Shown: positions 43,316 to 52,660, numbered from the stretch's first letter. The stretch is 64,000 nt of DNA from Rhodopseudomonas pentothenatexigens (GCF_900218015.1 NZ_UFQQ01000014.1:62001-126000), one strand, 5' to 3'. Made by a program: numbers and translations. Notes: generated by a model not told the origin, from the sequence alone.

Positions 43316-44509
43316 ATGACGCTTGCGACAGAAACTCCGCCGTCGGCGCGGAGCTCCAGCGAGAAGCCGCGCCCGCGCCCGGTGCGGAAGGTCCGCTGGT
43401 TCATCATCGTCGGACTGCTGCTGGCTCTGCTGGTCGGCGGCCTGGTCGGCTTCAACGCCTTCCGCAACCACATGATCGCGCAGTTCTTCGCCAACAACAA
43501 ACCGCCGCCGATCACCGTCACGGTCGCCGAGGCGAAGTCCGAAGTGCTGCCCAATCTGCTGACCGCGGTCGGCGATCTCGCCGCCGTGCACCAGGTCAAC
43601 GTCACCACCGACGTCTCCGGGCGGATCACCGACATCCTGTTCGAGGCCGGCTCCGAGGTCAAATCGGGGACGCCGCTGGTCAAGCTGTTCGACCAGACCG
43701 AGCAGGCCGATCTCGCCAACTTCCGCGCCCAGGCCAAGGTCGCCGAGCTGTCGCTCGACCGCGCCAAGCAGCTCGCCGCGCGGCAGTTCGGCCCGCAGGC
43801 GACGGTCGATTCGGCGCAGGCCGCGTTCGATCAGGCCAATGCGGGCATTGCCAAGACCGAAGCGCTGATCTCGCAGAAGACGGTGCGCGCACCGTTCGAC
43901 GGCGTGCTCGGCGTCCGTCACGTCGAAGTCGGCCAGTATCTCAGCGCCGGCACCCAGATCGTGACGCTGACCGACCTGACGCGGGTGTTCGCCAACTTCA
44001 CCGTGACCGAAAAGGATTCCGGCACCCTGGCGGTCGGCCAGGCCGTCCGCGTCACGGTCGACGCCTATCCGGGGCGGGTGTTCGACGGCAAGATCACCAC
44101 GATCGAGCCGCAGATCTCGACCGACACCCGCAACATCCGGGTGCAGGCGACGCTCGACAATCCGGGCCGGGTGCTGCGGCCGGGCATGTTCGCGACCACC
44201 ACCGTGGTGCTGCCGGACAAGCCGGCGGTGATCACCGTGCCGGAGACCGCGGTCGACTACACGCTGTATGGCGACTCCGTCTTTCTGATCAAGGACGAGA
44301 AGGGCGACGACGGCCAGAGCAAGCTCACGGCGGTGCGGACCTTCGTGCGCACCGGCGACCGCATCAACGGCCGCGCCGTGATCCTGACCGGGGTGAAGCC
44401 GGGTGATCGCGTCGTCGCGGTCGGCCAGCTCAAGCTGCAGTCGGGCGCCGCGGTGGCGATCTCGACCGATCCGCCGCCGCCGCAGCCGAAGACGCCGCCG
44501 CGCTACTGA
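43316..44509 (+). CDS. RND efflux periplasmic adaptor (HlyD/AcrA type)
   Basis: A 397-residue membrane fusion protein. It has one N-terminal membrane helix (WFIIVGLLLALLVGGLVGFNAF, no lipobox). A lipoyl domain (NVTTDVSGRITDILFEAGSEVKSGTPLVKLF), a short coiled-coil hairpin, the second lipoyl half (TVRAPFDGVLGVRHVEVGQYL) and a barrel follow. It links the RND pump at 44630 to an outer-membrane channel that is not encoded in the window. Confidence 0.92.
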   Translation: MTLATETPPSARSSSEKPRPRPVRKVRWFIIVGLLLALLVGGLVGFNAFRNHMIAQFFANNKPPPITVTVAEAKSEVLPNLLTAVGDLAAVHQVNVTTDVSGRITDILFEAGSEVKSGTPLVKLFDQTEQADLANFRAQAKVAELSLDRAKQLAARQFGPQATVDSAQAAFDQANAGIAKTEALISQKTVRAPFDGVLGVRHVEVGQYLSAGTQIVTLTDLTRVFANFTVTEKDSGTLAVGQAVRVTVDAYPGRVFDGKITTIEPQISTDTRNIRVQATLDNPGRVLRPGMFATTTVVLPDKPAVITVPETAVDYTLYGDSVFLIKDEKGDDGQSKLTAVRTFVRTGDRINGRAVILTGVKPGDRVVAVGQLKLQSGAAVAISTDPPPPQPKTPPRY

Positions 44510-44629
44510 CGGCCGAAAGCGGCCCGCGCGCATCGAACAGGTCCGGCCGGCGATCGGCGCCGTCCGGAGACAACTCAACCGCAGCCTCGCCGCGCGCCGC
44601 GCGAGAGGCGTGCGCCACGGAGCGTCCGC

Positions 44630-47600
44630 ATGGTCCTCACAGACATCTTCATCAAACGGCCGGTGCTGTCGCTGGTGGTCAGCATGCTGATCCTGCTGAT
44701 CGGTTTTCGCGCCGCGATGACGCTGCCGATCCGGCAATATCCCAAGCTGTCCAACACCGTGGTGACCATCACCACGGCGTATCCGGGCGCCTCGCCGGAC
44801 CTGATGCAGGGCTTCATCACCACCCCGCTGGAGCAGGCGGTCGCTTCGGCCGAGGGCGTCGACTACATCACCTCGTCGTCGACCCAAGGCCAGAGCCTGA
44901 TCACGGTCTACGTCAAGCTCAACTTCGATCCGAACCAGGCGCTGACCGAAGTGCTGGCCAAGGTGAATTCGGTCAAATACCTGATCCCGAAGGAAGCCAA
45001 CGATCCGGTGATCGTCAAATCCACCGGCCAGACCACCGCGGTGATGTATATCGGCTTCTCCAGCAACGAATTGTCGGGGTCGGCGATCTCCGACTATCTG
45101 ACGCGCGTGGTGCAGCCGGTGCTGTCGACGGTCGACGGCGTCGCCTCCGCCGACATTCTCGGCGGCCAGACCTTCGCGATGCGGATCTGGCTCGATCCGC
45201 TGCGGATGGCGGGGCGCGGGGTGTCGGCGTCCGACATCTCGGCGGCGATCCAGGCCAACAATTTCCAGGCGGCCGCCGGTCAGACCAAGGGCTATCTGAC
45301 CGTCTCCAACATCACCACCAACACCGACCTGCAGAACGTCGATCAGTTCAAACGCATGATCGTCAAGGCCAAGGACGGCGGCTTCGTGCGGATGGAGGAC
45401 GTCGCCACCGTCGAGCTGGCGGCGCAGAGCACCGACAGCAGCGTGGCGTTCTCCGGCGAGCGCGCGATCTTCATCGGCGTGCAGGCCACCCCGCAGGGCA
45501 ACCCGCTCAACATCGTCACCGGCGTGCGCGCGCTGTTCCCGGAAATCGAGCGCAACCTGCCGCCGTCGATGCACATGAAGGTGGCCTACGATTCGACCAA
45601 GTTCATCCGCTCGTCGATCGACGAGGTGGAGAAGACGCTGATCGAAGCGGTCGGCATCGTCATCGTGGTGATCTTCCTGTTCCTGGCCTCGTTCCGCTCG
45701 GTGATCATTCCGGTGGTGACGATCCCGCTGTCGCTGATCGGCGTCTGCACCGCGATGCTGGCGATGGGATTCTCCATCAACCTGCTGACGCTGCTGGCCA
45801 TGGTGCTGGCGATCGGCCTCGTGGTCGACGACGCCATCGTGGTGGTCGAGAACATCCACCGCCATCTCGAGGAGGGCAAGAGTCCGGTCCAGGCGTCGCT
45901 GATCGGCGCTCGCGAAATCGTCGGCCCGGTGATCTCGATGACGATCACGCTGGCCGCGGTGTACGCCCCGATCGGCTTCCTCGGCGGCCTCACCGGCGCG
46001 CTGTTCCGCGAATTCGCCTTCACGCTCGCCGGTGCGGTGATCGTGTCCGGCATCATCGCGCTGACGCTGTCGCCGATGATGTGCTCGGTGCTGCTCAAGC
46101 ATCAGGACAACCAGGGCTGGTTCGCCCGCAAGGTCGACCAGGTGTTCAGCTCGGTCACGCGCTGGTATGGCCGGCAACTCGACCGCTCGCTCGACTACCG
46201 GCCGATCACCGCGATGTTCGCCGTGGTGATCCTCGGCCTCGTCGGCTTCATGTACATGAATACGGCCAAGGAGCTGGCGCCCGAAGAGGATCAGGGCATC
46301 GTGTTCGCGGTGACCAAGGCGCCGAAATACGCCAACATCGACTACGCGAATTACTACGGCGAGAAGCTCGACAAGGCCTATGCCAGTTTCCCGGAGACCG
46401 ACCTGCGCTTCATCCTCAACGGCACGTCGGGCCCGAACAACGGCATCGCCGGCATGCTGCTGAAGCCGTGGGACGAGCGCAAGCGCACCGCGATGCAGCT
46501 CAAACCGCTGGTGCAGGCCGAGCTCAGCAAGATCGAGGGCGTCAACGCCTTCGCCTTCAACCTGCCGCCGCTGCCCGGCGGTCCGGGCGGCCTGCCGATC
46601 CAGATGGTGATCAACTCCACCGCCGGCTTCCGTGCCGTCTACGAGGAGATGGTCAAGCTGAAGGACGCCGCGCGCAAGAGCGGTCTGTTCATCGTCGCCG
46701 ACAGCGACCTCGACTTCAACCAGCCTGTGGTTCGGGTCACGATCGACCGCACCAAGGCCAGCGACCTCGGCATCAACATGCAGCGGCTCGGCACCACGCT
46801 GGCGACGCTGCTGGGCGGCAACTACGTCAACCGCTTCAACCTCGAAGGCCGGTCGTATCAAGTCATCCCGCAGGTGCCGCGGGCCGACCGGCTGACGCCG
46901 CAATCGCTCGACGGCTTCTACGTGCCGAACGCCAGTGGCCAGCAGGTGCCGCTGTCGACGCTGGTGAAGATCGAGACCGCGACCGATCCGAACGCGCTGA
47001 CGCACTTCAACCAGCTCAATTCGGCGACCTTCCAGGCGGTGCCGATGCCGGGCGTCACCGTCGGACAGGCTGTCGACTTCCTCGAACAGCAGTCCAAGAA
47101 CCTGCCGTCGGGCTTCAGCCACGACTACCTCGCCGACGCGCGGCAATACGTGCAGGAAGGCAACCAGCTCGCCATCACCTTCGGCTTCGCGCTGATCATC
47201 ATCTTCCTGGTGCTGGCCGCTCAGTTCGAAAGTCTGCGCGACCCGCTGGTGATCATGATCTCGGTGCCGATGGCGATCTCGGGCGCTTTGATCCCGCTGT
47301 TCTTCGGCGTGGCGACGATCAACATCTACACCCAGGTCGGTCTGCTGACGCTGGTCGGCCTGATCAGCAAGCACGGCATCCTGATGGTCGAGTTCGCGCG
47401 CGAATTGCAGATCAAGGAGGCGCTGGACAAGCGCACCGCGATCGAACAGGCGGCGCGGGTGCGGCTGCGGCCGATCCTGATGACCACCGCCGCGATGGTG
47501 ACCGGCCTGCTGCCGCTGCTCACCGCCTCGGGCGCGGGCGCCGCCAGCCGGTTCTCGATCGGCCTCGTGGTGGTGTCTGGCATGATGATCGGCACGCTGT

Positions 47601-47734
47601 TCACGCTGTTCGTGCTGCCGGCGGTGTATGTGGCGATCGGCACCGACCACCGCGCCGCGATGGAGTCCGATCGCGCCAAGCAGATCGAGGACTACGAGAT
47701 GGAGCACGGCTCGCCGGCGCTGAAGCCGAGCTGA
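44630..47734 (+). CDS. RND multidrug efflux permease (MexW/MdtC-like)
   Basis: A 1034-residue proton-driven pump of the hydrophobe/amphiphile efflux type. The N-terminal MVLTDIFIKRPVLSLVVSMLILLIG, the helix-4 proton-relay aspartates in LAIGLVVDDAIVVVENIHRHLEEG, and the symmetric second half with GLLTLVGLISKHGILMVEFARELQ are all present. Length is full for the family. Substrates are unknown. It follows the adaptor gene by 120 bases, and a strong terminator ends the operon. Confidence 0.95.
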   Translation: MVLTDIFIKRPVLSLVVSMLILLIGFRAAMTLPIRQYPKLSNTVVTITTAYPGASPDLMQGFITTPLEQAVASAEGVDYITSSSTQGQSLITVYVKLNFDPNQALTEVLAKVNSVKYLIPKEANDPVIVKSTGQTTAVMYIGFSSNELSGSAISDYLTRVVQPVLSTVDGVASADILGGQTFAMRIWLDPLRMAGRGVSASDISAAIQANNFQAAAGQTKGYLTVSNITTNTDLQNVDQFKRMIVKAKDGGFVRMEDVATVELAAQSTDSSVAFSGERAIFIGVQATPQGNPLNIVTGVRALFPEIERNLPPSMHMKVAYDSTKFIRSSIDEVEKTLIEAVGIVIVVIFLFLASFRSVIIPVVTIPLSLIGVCTAMLAMGFSINLLTLLAMVLAIGLVVDDAIVVVENIHRHLEEGKSPVQASLIGAREIVGPVISMTITLAAVYAPIGFLGGLTGALFREFAFTLAGAVIVSGIIALTLSPMMCSVLLKHQDNQGWFARKVDQVFSSVTRWYGRQLDRSLDYRPITAMFAVVILGLVGFMYMNTAKELAPEEDQGIVFAVTKAPKYANIDYANYYGEKLDKAYASFPETDLRFILNGTSGPNNGIAGMLLKPWDERKRTAMQLKPLVQAELSKIEGVNAFAFNLPPLPGGPGGLPIQMVINSTAGFRAVYEEMVKLKDAARKSGLFIVADSDLDFNQPVVRVTIDRTKASDLGINMQRLGTTLATLLGGNYVNRFNLEGRSYQVIPQVPRADRLTPQSLDGFYVPNASGQQVPLSTLVKIETATDPNALTHFNQLNSATFQAVPMPGVTVGQAVDFLEQQSKNLPSGFSHDYLADARQYVQEGNQLAITFGFALIIIFLVLAAQFESLRDPLVIMISVPMAISGALIPLFFGVATINIYTQVGLLTLVGLISKHGILMVEFARELQIKEALDKRTAIEQAARVRLRPILMTTAAMVTGLLPLLTASGAGAASRFSIGLVVVSGMMIGTLFTLFVLPAVYVAIGTDHRAAMESDRAKQIEDYEMEHGSPALKPS

Positions 47735-47759
47735 ACAGGGCTGCGACATTCCGACAACG

Positions 47760-47790
47760 ATGGCGGGCCGAGTGGCCCGCCATTTTGTTT
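47760..47790 (+). terminator. Rho-independent terminator of the RND operon
   Basis: A 10-bp stem ATGGCGGGCC (47760-47769) pairs with GGCCCGCCAT (47774-47783) around a GAGT loop and is followed by TTTTGTTTT. Confidence 0.92.
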
Positions 47791-48010
47791 TCGGCGCCCG
47801 CGATTCGTCATCGTCCCGACATCCGGCGTCGCAGACCGATGACTCTGTTCGTCGCAATGATGCCGAATGCAGCGCGTTGCCCGGCCTTTGAGCTGCCGAT
47901 GACGATGCCCTCGGCAAGCGGTCCGCTTCAGTCACGATGCGCCGTTATGGCACCATTGCAAATCCGGTTTGGCGTTTGCGAAATCGCGTCGATGCGCTTA
48001 ACTCGGAACC

Positions 48011-49264
48011 ATGAGGCGGAACGAGACCGATGTCGTGGTGCTCGGCGCAGGCATCGTCGGTGTCTGCGCTGCGTTACATCTGCAGCGCCGCGGCCGCGAC
48101 GTGGTGCTGGTCGATCGCAACGGCACCGCGGGCGATGAAACCAGCTACGGCAATGCCGGGTTGATCGAATGCGCCTCGGTGTTTCCCTACATGTTTCCGC
48201 GCGATGTCGGCCACCTGCTGCGCTATGCGCTGAACGGCTCGGCCGATGCGCACTATCAGATCTCCGGCATTCCCGAATTCCTGCCCTGGCTGGTGCGCTA
48301 TTTTCTCGCCTCGTCGCCGCGGCGCGCGGCGGAGACGGCCAAGGCGGCGTTGCCGCTGATCCGGCGCAGCCTCGCCGAGCACGAGGCGCTGATCGCCGAA
48401 GCCGGCGTCCCGGAATTGTTGCGCAAGACCGGCTGGATCAAACTGTTCCGTTCGCCGAACAGCTTCGCCAAGGCGCTCGGCGATCTCGAACGGGCGCGGC
48501 AGTTCGGCGTCGTCGCCGATGTGCTCGACCAGCGCGGCATCGCCGAGCGCGAGCCGAATCTGTCCGGCGATTTCGCCGGTGCGATCCACTGGCTGGAGCC
48601 CGGTTCGATCCCCGATCCCGGCGGACTGGTGAAAGCCTATGCGGCGCTGTTCTCGCGGCGCGGCGGCCGCTTCGTCAAGGGCGACGCGCGCACGCTGCAG
48701 CAGGAGGAGGGCGGCTGGCGGGTCGCGACCGAGCTCGGCATCGTCACTGCGCGCGAGGCGGTGGTGGCAATGGGGCCGTGGTCGGACCTGGTGTTCAGGC
48801 CGCTCGGCTATCGCTTTCCGCTCGGCGTCAAGCGCGGCTACCACGTCCATCTCGCCCCGCGCGGCAATGCCAGCCTGCAGCACGCGGTGCTCGATGCCGA
48901 TCGCGGCTATCTGCTGGCGCCGATGAATCGCGGCATCCGCCTCACCACCGGCGCCGAGTTCGCGCGACGCGACGCGCCGCCGTCGCCGGTGCAGGTCGCG
49001 CAGACGCTGCCGGTGGCGCGCGCGCTGTTCCCGCTCGGCGACACCATCGAGCCTCAGCCGTGGATGGGGTCGCGGCCGTGCCTGCCGGACATGCTGCCGC
49101 TGATCGGCCGCGCGCCGCGCCATCCCGGCCTGTGGTTCGATTTCGGCCACCAGCATCACGGCTTGACGCTCGGCCCGGTAACCGGACGGCTGCTCGCCGA
49201 GATGATGACCGGCGAACAGCCGCTGACCGATCCGCGTCCGTTCTCCGCCGAACGCTTCGGTTGA
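48011..49264 (+). CDS. FAD-dependent oxidoreductase of the DadA/glycine oxidase type
   Basis: A 417-residue flavoenzyme with the N-terminal FAD fingerprint VVVLGAGIVGVCAALHLQRRG. The family core includes DETSYGNAGLIE, EPGSIPDPGGLVKAYAALF, VVAMGPWSDLVF and the closing DFGHQHHGLTLGPVTGRLLAEMM. It likely oxidises a D-amino acid or N-methylated or secondary amino acid. Substrate is not deducible. It is a single gene. Confidence 0.88.
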   Translation: MRRNETDVVVLGAGIVGVCAALHLQRRGRDVVLVDRNGTAGDETSYGNAGLIECASVFPYMFPRDVGHLLRYALNGSADAHYQISGIPEFLPWLVRYFLASSPRRAAETAKAALPLIRRSLAEHEALIAEAGVPELLRKTGWIKLFRSPNSFAKALGDLERARQFGVVADVLDQRGIAEREPNLSGDFAGAIHWLEPGSIPDPGGLVKAYAALFSRRGGRFVKGDARTLQQEEGGWRVATELGIVTAREAVVAMGPWSDLVFRPLGYRFPLGVKRGYHVHLAPRGNASLQHAVLDADRGYLLAPMNRGIRLTTGAEFARRDAPPSPVQVAQTLPVARALFPLGDTIEPQPWMGSRPCLPDMLPLIGRAPRHPGLWFDFGHQHHGLTLGPVTGRLLAEMMTGEQPLTDPRPFSAERFG

Positions 49265-49354
49265 AGCGACCTGCCTGCGCGTCGGATCGCTTGCATCGCG
49301 GCACCAGTCGCGGCGATACTGGTTGATGCGTCAATGCAGGACTGTGGAGCTGCC

Positions 49355-49609
49355 ATGAAAGTCAACGTCGAGATCGATTGCACGCCGGAGGAAGCGCGGC
49401 AGTTCTTCGGGCTTCCCGACGTGCAGCCCATGCAGACCGCGGTGATGGACAAGCTCCAGGAGCAGATGCTGTCGAACATCGAGAAGGTGTCGCCCGAGGC
49501 GTTGATGAAGACCTGGTTCACCTTCGATCCGAAGCTCGCCGAACGGTTCGGCGAGATGTTCATCTCGATGACCGGCCTCGGCAGCGCGCTGACCAAGGAC
49601 AAGAAGTAA
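49355..49609 (+). CDS. Small DUF6489-like protein
   Basis: An 84-residue protein, MKVNVEIDCTPEEARQFFGL, then LPDVQPMQTAVMDKLQEQMLSNI and FDPKLAERFGEMFISMTG. It resembles DUF6489, a small family often found next to polyester genes. ATG at 49355 follows a GTGGAG box. It begins a run of four same-strand genes ending in a phasin, suggesting a granule-associated role; this is inference from context. Confidence 0.65.
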   Translation: MKVNVEIDCTPEEARQFFGLPDVQPMQTAVMDKLQEQMLSNIEKVSPEALMKTWFTFDPKLAERFGEMFISMTGLGSALTKDKK

Positions 49610-49628
49610 GCGACCATTTGGAGGCGCG

Positions 49629-50420
49629 ATGCCCGTCGACAGCGGCGCTGGCGTGAAGCGCGAGCGGCTGAAGCCGCCGAGCGTGGCGCTGCTGCTCGCC
49701 GAGGCGCGCAGCTTCTTCGAATTCAACGCCAGCCTGCTGCTGTCGCCGCTGCTGCTGCAGGCCCCGCGCGGCGACGGCCATCCTGTGCTGGTGCTGCCCG
49801 GGCTGCTCGCCAGCGACCTGTCGACCGCGCCGATGCGGCGCTACCTGAAGCAACTCGGCTATCAGGTGTTCGCCTGGGAGCTCGGGCGCAATCTCGGCGG
49901 AATCTACCGGATGCGGGCCAAGCTGCGGCGCCGGCTCACCGCCGTTCACGAGGCGACCGGTCGCAAGGTCAGTCTGGTGGGGTGGAGCCTCGGCGGTGTC
50001 TATGCCCGGGACCTGGCGCTGCATGCGCCCGAAATGGTGCGCGACATCATCACCCTCGGCAGTCCGTTCACAGGCGACGTCTCCGCTACCAACGCCAAGC
50101 GGATCTACGAAAAGCTGTCGGGCGAGGAACTGAGCGAGGTCCATCTCGAGGACCTCGAGCCGCTCGGCGGAGAGATGCCGGTGCCGGCGACCTCGATCTA
50201 TTCGCGCACCGACGGTATCGTGAACTGGCGCACTTCCCATTTAATGCCGTCGGCCCGCGCCGAGAACATCGAGGTGGTGCTCGCCAGCCATATCGGACTG
50301 GTGGTCAATCCGGCGGTGCTGTGGGCGATCGCCGACCGGCTCGCGCAGCCAGAGGGCGAATTCGCCCCGTTCGATCGCTCCGGTCCGTTTGGCTTCGCCT
50401 ACGCCGTCGCCACCCGCTAA
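49629..50420 (+). CDS. Alpha/beta hydrolase (lipase/esterase type)
   Basis: A 263-residue hydrolase without a signal peptide. HPVLVLPGLLASD gives the oxyanion-hole region and GWSLGG carries the nucleophile Ser120; the acid and base are probably in SRTDGIVNW and ASHIGLV. It starts 20 bases after the DUF6489-like gene. Given the phasin and PhaE-like neighbours, an intracellular polyhydroxyalkanoate or lipid esterase is plausible but unproven. Confidence 0.8.
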   Translation: MPVDSGAGVKRERLKPPSVALLLAEARSFFEFNASLLLSPLLLQAPRGDGHPVLVLPGLLASDLSTAPMRRYLKQLGYQVFAWELGRNLGGIYRMRAKLRRRLTAVHEATGRKVSLVGWSLGGVYARDLALHAPEMVRDIITLGSPFTGDVSATNAKRIYEKLSGEELSEVHLEDLEPLGGEMPVPATSIYSRTDGIVNWRTSHLMPSARAENIEVVLASHIGLVVNPAVLWAIADRLAQPEGEFAPFDRSGPFGFAYAVATR

Positions 50421-50467
50421 AACGTCGTCGCGCGGCGTGCCGCGCAGGGCAACGAGAGGAGACGGCA

Positions 50468-50782
50468 ATGGCCGATAAGGACAACGATCCGGCAGCGGCA
50501 TGGCAGGCGATGTTCGGGGAGATGAGCAAGGGCTTTGCGGCGTTCGCCAATCAGGCGCTGGCGTCGCCGGAGATCGGCAAGGTGGCGCAGCAGGTCGGCG
50601 GCGTTTCCGCCGAGGCCCACAAGCAGTTCGCCGAGATGATGGACAAATACCTCGCCGGTATGAATCTGCCGTCGCGCGCGCAGATGCAGGAATTCAGCGC
50701 CCGGCTGGCCGAGGTCGAGCGCCGCCTCGACGAACTCGCTGCCGCGGCGCAGCCGGCGAAGGCAGGGAAGCCGAAAGGCTAG
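50468..50782 (+). CDS. PhaE-like helical protein, granule-associated (putative)
   Basis: A 104-residue protein: AAWQAMFGEMSKGFAAFANQ, SAEAHKQFAEMMDKYLAGMNLPSRAQMQEFSARLAEVERRLDELAAAA. The C-terminal part resembles the end of the class III PHA synthase subunit PhaE (NLPSR..., coiled coil), and the whole is a likely two-helix protein. It is much shorter than true PhaE (about 350). No PhaC lies beside it. It may bind PHA synthase or granules. Start ATG 50468 follows GAGGAGACG. Confidence 0.65.
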   Translation: MADKDNDPAAAWQAMFGEMSKGFAAFANQALASPEIGKVAQQVGGVSAEAHKQFAEMMDKYLAGMNLPSRAQMQEFSARLAEVERRLDELAAAAQPAKAGKPKG

Positions 50783-50890
50783 CCCGGCGAACGCCAAATT
50801 CGGGTTAGATGCCCAATCAGCACGTTCTGATTGCGTTGTCGTCTCAAAGACCTGTTTGAATTTAATGGTTTAACGGGATTTCTGGTGCGG

Positions 50891-50917
50891 TGCAACATTC
50901 ATGTTGCAGTGCAACAT
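50891..50917. promoter_or_regulatory. Palindrome and direct repeat upstream of the phasin gene
   Basis: TGCAACAT (50891-50898) and ATGTTGCA (50901-50908) form a perfect inverted repeat with two bases between; a third copy TGCAACAT follows at 50910-50917. The surrounding 100 bases are AT-rich. PhaR, the PHA-sensing repressor of phasin genes, binds TGC-rich sites, so this may be its operator. Confidence 0.6.
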
Positions 50918-50998
50918 GGTTTATGTCATATTTTACCTGCCCGGGCCGCAGTTCGGACGGGAAGACCATAGCTCAGCCAACGAGGATGGAGATTTCAG

Positions 50999-51502
50999 AT
51001 GACCGATGCTGCTAATCACGAGAGCTACACCCAGGCGACCGAAACGGTGGCCGACAGCGTCAAGCAGGCGTTTCAGCCGGTGACCGACGCGTTCAAGAAC
51101 TTCCAGACCCTCGAGGTTCCGGAAGCCGCCCGCGACTTCGTCAAGCGTGCCGCCGGCACCGCCAAGGAGAAGGCCGCGGATTTCCACGCCGGTTCGGAGA
51201 AGGTGACCTCGGTGATCGAGGAAACCGTCACCAATTCGGTGAGCGAAGCTGCCAAGATCACCCGCAACATCCAGCAGGCGATCTATCAGGACACCGAAGC
51301 GTTCTTCTCCGGCATCGACAAGCTGGCGTCGGCGAAGTCGGTGAACGAGGCGTTCCAGATCCAGTCCGACCTTGCGCGTTCGCAGGGCGAAGTGCTGGTG
51401 TCGCGCGCCAAGTTCGCCACCGAGTATTTCGGCAGACTGGTCAGCGACGGCGCCAAGTCGGTGCAGGACAACTTCGCCAAGACTTTCAGCAAGTCGGCCT
51501 GA
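50999..51502 (+). CDS. Phasin family protein
   Basis: A 167-residue phasin of the Phasin_2 type: KQAFQPVTDAFKNFQTLEVPEAARDFVKRAAGTAKEKAADF, a long amphipathic helix, and FQIQSDLARSQGEVLVSRAKFATEYFGRLVSDGAKSVQDNF. Phasins coat polyhydroxyalkanoate granules and control their size. A GAGGATGGAG box precedes the ATG. It has its own AT-rich promoter with a palindrome and two hairpins after the stop. Confidence 0.9.
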   Translation: MTDAANHESYTQATETVADSVKQAFQPVTDAFKNFQTLEVPEAARDFVKRAAGTAKEKAADFHAGSEKVTSVIEETVTNSVSEAAKITRNIQQAIYQDTEAFFSGIDKLASAKSVNEAFQIQSDLARSQGEVLVSRAKFATEYFGRLVSDGAKSVQDNFAKTFSKSA

Positions 51503-51520
51503 CGCCGCTGCTGACGACCC

Positions 51521-51588
51521 CGAGCCTCGCGTGATCGAGGCTCGCTGTTCCTCCCGACCTCGGCCCGCTCGCGCGGGCCTTTCTTTTT
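51521..51588 (+). terminator. Double hairpin terminator after the phasin gene
   Basis: The first stem is CGAGCCTCG (51521-51529) with CGAGGCTCG (51536-51544). The second is GGCCCGC (51562-51568) with GCGGGCC (51573-51579), followed by TTTCTTTTT, a classic rho-independent end. Confidence 0.88.
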
Positions 51589-51604
51589 GATGGCACCTTG
51601 TCCC

Positions 51605-51892
51605 CGTCATTCCGGGGCGCTCGCGTTAGCGAGCGAACCCGGAATCCCGAGGTTGTTCTGCGTTGCTGAGATTCCGGGCTCGCGCCTGTCGGCGCGCCCC
51701 GGAATGACTGGGGAGGGGGCGAGCTTACTTTTAGAAAAGTCGTGTCGCGCTGATACAAACGATTTCGGCGCAGCCCACCCGCCAAGTCCCGTCATTCCGG
51801 GGCGCGAGCGATCAGCTCGCGAACCCGGAATCCCGAGGTTGTTCTGGGTGGCTGAGATTCCGGGTTCGCGCTGCGCGCGCCCCGGAATGACG
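51605..51892. repeat. Tandem pair of GTCATTCCGGGG inverted elements
   Basis: Two copies of about 104 bases lie at 51605-51708 and 51789-51892 in the same direction. Each begins CGTCATTCCGGGGCGC, has CGAACCCGGAATCCCGAGG inside and ends GCGCCCCGGAATGAC. They share the central GAGGTTGTTCTG block and are separated by 80 unrelated bases. Together they fill the gap between the phasin terminator and the PaaR-type gene. Confidence 0.85.
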
Positions 51893-51910
51893 AGGGGAGA
51901 GGCGTTCGAC

Positions 51911-52591
51911 CTACGCCTGCCGCGCCACCGCCGCCCGCTCGCTCTTCTTCCGCGGCGTTGCGCGCTCGGCTTTGCCCGGCGGCACGGTGATCGCGTCGAT
52001 CGCCTGTTCGGCGCCGGCGATCATCAGCGTGGTCACCATCTGCGCGTAAGTCTCACGTGACAGACCCCTGCCTTCGCGGAACCAGAGGTAGTGCCAGTTC
52101 AGCATGCCGAACAGCGACATCGTCAGCGGCTTCAGCAGCTCCGGCTTGGCGGCCGCGGCCGGAATCGCAGCGGCGATCGCATCCGACATCGAGACGACCA
52201 GCTTCCGCTCCAGCGCCTTCAACACGTCCTGCTGCTCCGGCGGCAGCAGCTTCAGGCTGGAGATCTGCACCTGATGTTCGGCGTCGGCGCCGCGATAGGC
52301 TTCGAGTAGCGCCGCCGAAATCGCAAACAGTCTTTCGCTCGGAGTGCTTTCGCTCTGCGTTGCGGCGTCGACGACCGTGACCAGGTGCTGCAGGTGATCT
52401 TCGAGCAGATCGAACAGCACCGCGTCCTTCGACGGGTAGTAGTGATACATCAGCGCCTTGGAGACGCCGCAGGCATCGGCGATCATGGTGATCGAGGTGC
52501 CGGTGTAGCCGTGTTCGGCGAACAGCCGCGCGGAACGGCTGAGAATGCCGCGGCGTTTATCGTCGTAGTCGGTGGCTCGCGTGCGCGCCAT
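51911..52591 (-). CDS. paaR: TetR family regulator, PaaR type
   Basis: A 226-residue TetR regulator: DKRRGILSRSARLFAEHGYTGTSITMIADACGVSKALMYHYYPSKDAVLFDLLEDHL. Its position divergent from paaA and the palindrome between them fit PaaR, the repressor of phenylacetate degradation genes in proteobacteria, which releases DNA on binding phenylacetyl-CoA. ATG at 52591 (MARTRATDYDD) is chosen; the frame opens at 52681. Confidence 0.82.
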   Translation of the reverse strand: MARTRATDYDDKRRGILSRSARLFAEHGYTGTSITMIADACGVSKALMYHYYPSKDAVLFDLLEDHLQHLVTVVDAATQSESTPSERLFAISAALLEAYRGADAEHQVQISSLKLLPPEQQDVLKALERKLVVSMSDAIAAAIPAAAAKPELLKPLTMSLFGMLNWHYLWFREGRGLSRETYAQMVTTLMIAGAEQAIDAITVPPGKAERATPRKKSERAAVARQA

Positions 52592-52660
52592 GGGCTGTTG
52601 GAATCCTGCTGGCGGACAGTGCGTTGCGACGCACCATGGGTGATCGGTTCCGACACTTGC

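Noticed and set aside
43211-47935. A 1574-residue open frame on the minus strand, opposite the RND operon
   Set aside because: It is an antisense shadow of two well-supported efflux genes; its product is arginine-, histidine- and aspartate-rich, typical of reverse reading of GC-rich genes.
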